Shown here: in pieces, positions 60,400 through 64,000 of the stretch | Layout: the number at the start of each line of letters is the position of its first letter | How positions within the stretch are numbered: the first letter of the stretch is position 1 | Source of the DNA: Tolypothrix campylonemoides VB511288 | GTDB taxonomy: Bacteria; Cyanobacteriota; Cyanobacteriia; Cyanobacteriales; Nostocaceae | Direction of reading: 5' to 3' | DNA length: 64,000 nucleotides | Assembly (NCBI GenBank): GCA_000828075.3 | Contig: JXCB02000027.1 | Span: forward strand, 787,236 to 851,235 | Made by a program: the position numbers and the translations under genes | The notes under the pieces: generated by a model | What the model was told of the DNA's origin: nothing | Database searches by the model: none | The model's input: only the letters and a program-made list of their open reading frames with translations

Positions 60400-61167
60400 A
60401 TGGGATTTCAAAATAAAGTTGCCCTAGTCACTGGGGGTAGCTCAGGTATTGGTCGTGCGACTGCAATTGCATTTGCAAGGGAAGGCGCGAGCGTTGTCGT
60501 TGCTAGTCGCCGTGAGGATGAAGGTAAACTGACGGTGGAAATGATTCGTGATGTTAATGGGGAAGCCACTTTCATCCAAACGGATGTCGCCAACAGTGCC
60601 GAAATTCAGAAGCTCATCGACAAAACAGTAAATATTTACGGACGATTAGATTGTGCCTTTAACAACGCTGGTACTGAGGGGGTATTTGCTCCTATGACTG
60701 AGCTTACAGAAGAAGTCTGGGATCAGACTATTGCAGTCAATTTGAAGGCTGTTTGGCTGTGTATGAAATATGAAATCGAAGCCTTTCTTAAGCAGGAAAC
60801 TGGTGGTGCTATTGTTAACACCTCTTCTTGGCTTGCTGTTGGTGGGCTGGCTGGATCAACCATTTATTCTGCTAGTAAAGCCGGAATAGATGGACTCATA
60901 CGACCAGCAGTTCTTGAATTTGCCCAGCATGGCATCCGTATAAATAACATTAATCCTGGCATCATAGATACACCAATGTTGCGGCGATTTGGTGATGATG
61001 AGGCGCTTCTCAAACCCTTTATTGCTCATACTCCCATGCAACGTTTGGGAACTCCCGAGGAAGTCGCTGAAACCGTTCTTTGGCTGTGTTCGGATGGTGC
61101 TTCATTTGTGACTGGTCAAAGCATTTTAGTTGATGGTGGGTGGACAATACCAGGTTTGAGGAATTGA
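60400..61167 (+). CDS. Short-chain dehydrogenase/reductase
   Basis: A 255-residue classical SDR. The nucleotide site is ALVTGGSSGIGRATAIAF with an NNAG motif in CAFNNAGTEG. The catalytic Ser is in IVNTSSWLAV and the YxxxK in STIYSASKAGIDGLIRPAVL. The C-terminus has NNINPGIIDTPM and VTGQSILVDGGW. The sequence after the first strand (VVASRREDEG) suggests NADP use. The substrate is unknown. A SMP-30-like gene (28 bp downstream) and an aldo-keto reductase follow on the same strand, divergent from lysR: a small oxidoreductase operon. Confidence 0.93.
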   Translation: MGFQNKVALVTGGSSGIGRATAIAFAREGASVVVASRREDEGKLTVEMIRDVNGEATFIQTDVANSAEIQKLIDKTVNIYGRLDCAFNNAGTEGVFAPMTELTEEVWDQTIAVNLKAVWLCMKYEIEAFLKQETGGAIVNTSSWLAVGGLAGSTIYSASKAGIDGLIRPAVLEFAQHGIRINNINPGIIDTPMLRRFGDDEALLKPFIAHTPMQRLGTPEEVAETVLWLCSDGASFVTGQSILVDGGWTIPGLRN

Positions 61168-61195
61168 TCGCAAGAATCTGAAGAGGTCAAATTTA

Positions 61196-62191
61196 ATGCT
61201 TAAGACATTCCTTTCTACGGCTGCACTTGTGGTGTTTGTCTCTAGCTCTGTTCAGTCTATCGCTGCGCCTGCACAAGTGCTACCCCCTATCGAGTTGCCT
61301 GCTGGTTTCCAGTATCCAAACGGAATTGCACGCGCTAGCGATGGAACGCTGTATGTCGGTTCGGTTACAAGCGGACGAATACTGCGTATTAATCCCCAAG
61401 GCAAGAGCGAGACTTTCTTCGTTGGAAGCGACGAAATCTTTGCCGCTACAAGTTTACGACTAGACGAACGGCGAGGAATTCTTTGGGGAACCTCTCCTGA
61501 CTTTCTTGGAGTTCCTGGTGCAAATGGTGAAACTATTCGCCGTCCGCATCGGATTTTCGCAATCGATAGCCGCACGGGCAAGGTTTTGCGTGTAACTTTA
61601 ATGCCTGATGGTAGCTTTGGCAATGACATGGCGCTTGATGCAGATGGCGGCGTTTACCTTACCGACAGTTCGCGCCCCCGCATCTACTATATTGCGCCTG
61701 GAGCAACTCAGTTTCAGATTTGGGCAGAAGACACACGCTTGAGTTCCAAGGGGATAGGACTCTCGGGTATTGCTCGTAGACCGGATGGTGTTATGGTCGT
61801 GGCGCTATTCTCTAGCGGGGAATTGTTTAAGGTGGTACAAGAATCCCAAGGACGTGTAAAAGTTGAGGCTATACCTCTGACGCGCAAGCTGGAAAACCCA
61901 GACGGGATGCAATTCGCACCAGATGGCAGATTGCTGGTTACTGAAGGTGCAGTTACAAGTGGAAATGGTCGCCTCCTACGTATCGATGTTCTTTCGCCTG
62001 GGACTCAACCCAAGGCGGTGGGAACCATAGCAGCAGACATGGAGTCACCGGTTAACTTGACTGTAGCAGGTCCCAATGTTTGGGTCACTGAGGCGCGTAT
62101 CCGCCACCGTCTTTTGCCAGGACGAGAAAAAGATATCCCCAATCGCTTTTTCATCCGCCGTTTCACTTTGCCCCCAATCCCTAATCCCTAA
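61196..62191 (+). CDS. Secreted SMP-30/gluconolactonase-like beta-propeller
   Basis: A 331-residue protein with a Sec signal peptide (MLKTFLSTAALVVFVSSSVQ, cut near SIAA-PAQ). The mature part is a beta-propeller of about six blades with GFQYPNGIARASDGTLYVGS, GNDMALDADGGVYLTDSSRP and NPDGMQFAPDGRLLVTEGAV repeats, as in SMP-30/lactonase-like proteins; metal-binding residues fit but the reaction is unknown. It is periplasmic or extracellular. The last residues (PPIPNP and stop) are encoded by CCCTAAT heptamers of the STRR family, so the original C-terminus has been replaced by repeat sequence. Confidence 0.82.
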   Translation: MLKTFLSTAALVVFVSSSVQSIAAPAQVLPPIELPAGFQYPNGIARASDGTLYVGSVTSGRILRINPQGKSETFFVGSDEIFAATSLRLDERRGILWGTSPDFLGVPGANGETIRRPHRIFAIDSRTGKVLRVTLMPDGSFGNDMALDADGGVYLTDSSRPRIYYIAPGATQFQIWAEDTRLSSKGIGLSGIARRPDGVMVVALFSSGELFKVVQESQGRVKVEAIPLTRKLENPDGMQFAPDGRLLVTEGAVTSGNGRLLRIDVLSPGTQPKAVGTIAADMESPVNLTVAGPNVWVTEARIRHRLLPGREKDIPNRFFIRRFTLPPIPNP

Positions 62192-62242
62192 TCCCCAATC
62201 CCCAGTCCCGTTTACATGTCTAACCTTTCAGGAGAAATAAAT

Positions 62243-63232
<990 letters not shown>

Positions 63233-63340
63233 GATGAAAGATTGCCTGACGCAACAAGCCCGCATTGCTGATGTTTGCCAGTCACCACACCTACATTGTT
63301 AAATAAACACTTGAGGGTGCTGTCAAGAAGGCACAATAAC

Positions 63341-64000
63341 ATGGCTAACTCTGATAAATTACAGGGCTACAGAAGCGATTACACTTGGCGCAGCTTCGCA
63401 AGAAGCGATCGCCCAGAGAATCTGGTCTTTAGTGTAGTGATTTCCATCCTGCTGCACTCTATTCTCTTTCTTGGCAGCGATTATTGGCTGCGAGCTTTTG
63501 CGCCTAAGCAAGAGCTTTCCGAACCAATACCAATTGAGTATGTTGAAGTTCCTCCCAACACAACAAAAACGCCCCCGCAAACTTCACGACGCGCTGCGAA
63601 AGATTCTATTGCAGGTGGAAAAGTAAAACCTCAAACACCTATTTCGACTGCTAAGTCGGCATCATCAACTGCACCCACCTCTGCTGCTTCTAAACCTTCT
63701 GAGATATTGCTGCCAGCAGAACAAACCCAACAAAAAGCAGAATCACCAAATCGACCTTCTGAAAAACTACAACCCGAACCTCAGAAAAGTGCGGTTGCTC
63801 CTACTACTAAACAACGACAACCACTACAAAGTGCCGTCGCACCAACACCAAAACCACCAGAACCACAACCTTCGCCCACAACCGTTGCACCGACAAGCAA
63901 ACCATTAGCATTCAAACTGCGACAAAGGACAGCGACACGAACCACACCACCAGAACCACTACAAAGTGCCGTCGCACCAACACCAAAACCACCAGAACCA
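63341..64000 (+). CDS. TonB-like energy-transducer protein, N-terminal part only
   Basis: The frame is open from ATG 63341 to the window end, 220 residues. A cytosolic head (YRSDYTWRSFARSDRPENLV) precedes one transmembrane segment (VFSVVISILLHSILFLGSDY). A proline-, threonine- and lysine-rich spacer follows with tandem (LQ)SAVAPTPKPPEP blocks, the periplasmic rod of TonB proteins. The C-terminal TonB domain would lie beyond the window. The repeat SAVAPTPKPPEP occurs twice and again partially. The exact partner (TonB-dependent receptor or other) is not visible. Confidence 0.8.
   Translation, partial: MANSDKLQGYRSDYTWRSFARSDRPENLVFSVVISILLHSILFLGSDYWLRAFAPKQELSEPIPIEYVEVPPNTTKTPPQTSRRAAKDSIAGGKVKPQTPISTAKSASSTAPTSAASKPSEILLPAEQTQQKAESPNRPSEKLQPEPQKSAVAPTTKQRQPLQSAVAPTPKPPEPQPSPTTVAPTSKPLAFKLRQRTATRTTPPEPLQSAVAPTPKPPEP

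Noticed and set aside
60147..60416. 89-codon frame with repeated LILFW or KLAKT text
   Set aside because: It is the translation of the 15-bp tandem repeat.

Overview
The window reads as chromosome of a filamentous, heterocyst-type (Nostocales-like) cyanobacterium. The evidence is frequent HIP1 octamers (GCGATCGC), cyanobacterial marker proteins (Ycf34, a membrane-extended YvcK, DevA-type ABC ATPase, DXCF-type cyanobacteriochrome GAF domains, Uma2), heptanucleotide short tandem repeats, and many small palindromic intergenic repeats. No rRNA or tRNA gene was recognised. The organism assignment is inference from gene content.

Region 1 (1-6 kb). A minus-strand set of uracil phosphoribosyltransferase (cut by the window edge), a DUF1688/URC4 protein and a GTP-cyclohydrolase-II-like URC1 protein matches the three-component URC (RUT-independent) uracil catabolism pathway. 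A TPR protein and an FAD-linked oxidase follow on the plus strand. Region 2 (6-25 kb) is mostly housekeeping: RtcA, a glycosyltransferase, RuvC, YvcK, TsaE, dihydroorotase, LepB, CCA-adding enzyme, Ycf34, TsaB, a PD-(D/E)XK-like protein, a CHASE-like/PAS/GAF/GGDEF diguanylate cyclase, ArgD, a K+ channel, a nucleotide-sugar epimerase and a homologue of the cobalamin-trafficking protein MMADHC. Region 3 (25-34 kb) is accessory and partly eroded: an AGE-epimerase pseudogene, a Uma2 protein, a two-gene unit with a DUF6414-like protein, and a shattered DevBCA exporter locus. The devB fragment and both ends of devC survive as relics, devA is intact, and unrelated genes sit between the pieces. Its TetR gene still carries an operator-like palindrome. 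Region 4 (34-37 kb) is one large membrane photoreceptor candidate with three DXCF-type cyanobacteriochrome GAF domains.

Region 5 (37.7-56 kb) is a CRISPR island. cas6-cas1-cas2 run on the plus strand into a 26-repeat array. Facing it, a 13-gene minus-strand operon (53998 to 42703) encodes a type III, III-D-like effector: HD-less Cas10 with an intact GGDD motif, four Csm3-like RAMPs, Csx10, a Csx19-like protein and a small-subunit candidate. Interleaved are accessory genes: a CARF protein whose C-terminus looks like a RelE toxin (Cami1-like), a stand-alone CARF domain, a PD-(D/E)XK-like protein, a protein with a possible OB/S1-like end, and a 55-residue HigA/XRE-like mini-protein. The inferred logic is that target RNA binding makes Cas10 produce cyclic oligoadenylate, which the CARF proteins sense, with the RelE-like domain as a translation-targeting output. 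A second array of 4 repeats and several decayed single repeats flank the island.

Region 6 (56-64 kb) holds a TetR/ABC-exporter pair with a palindromic operator candidate, a LysR regulator (with a T-N11-A palindrome at its start codon) divergent from an SDR / SMP-30-like / aldo-keto reductase run, and the start of a TonB-like protein.

Limits: all assignments are by eye. Family names for diverged Cas proteins, DUF6414 and Csx19 are tentative, and no homology search, structure prediction or spacer search could be run.
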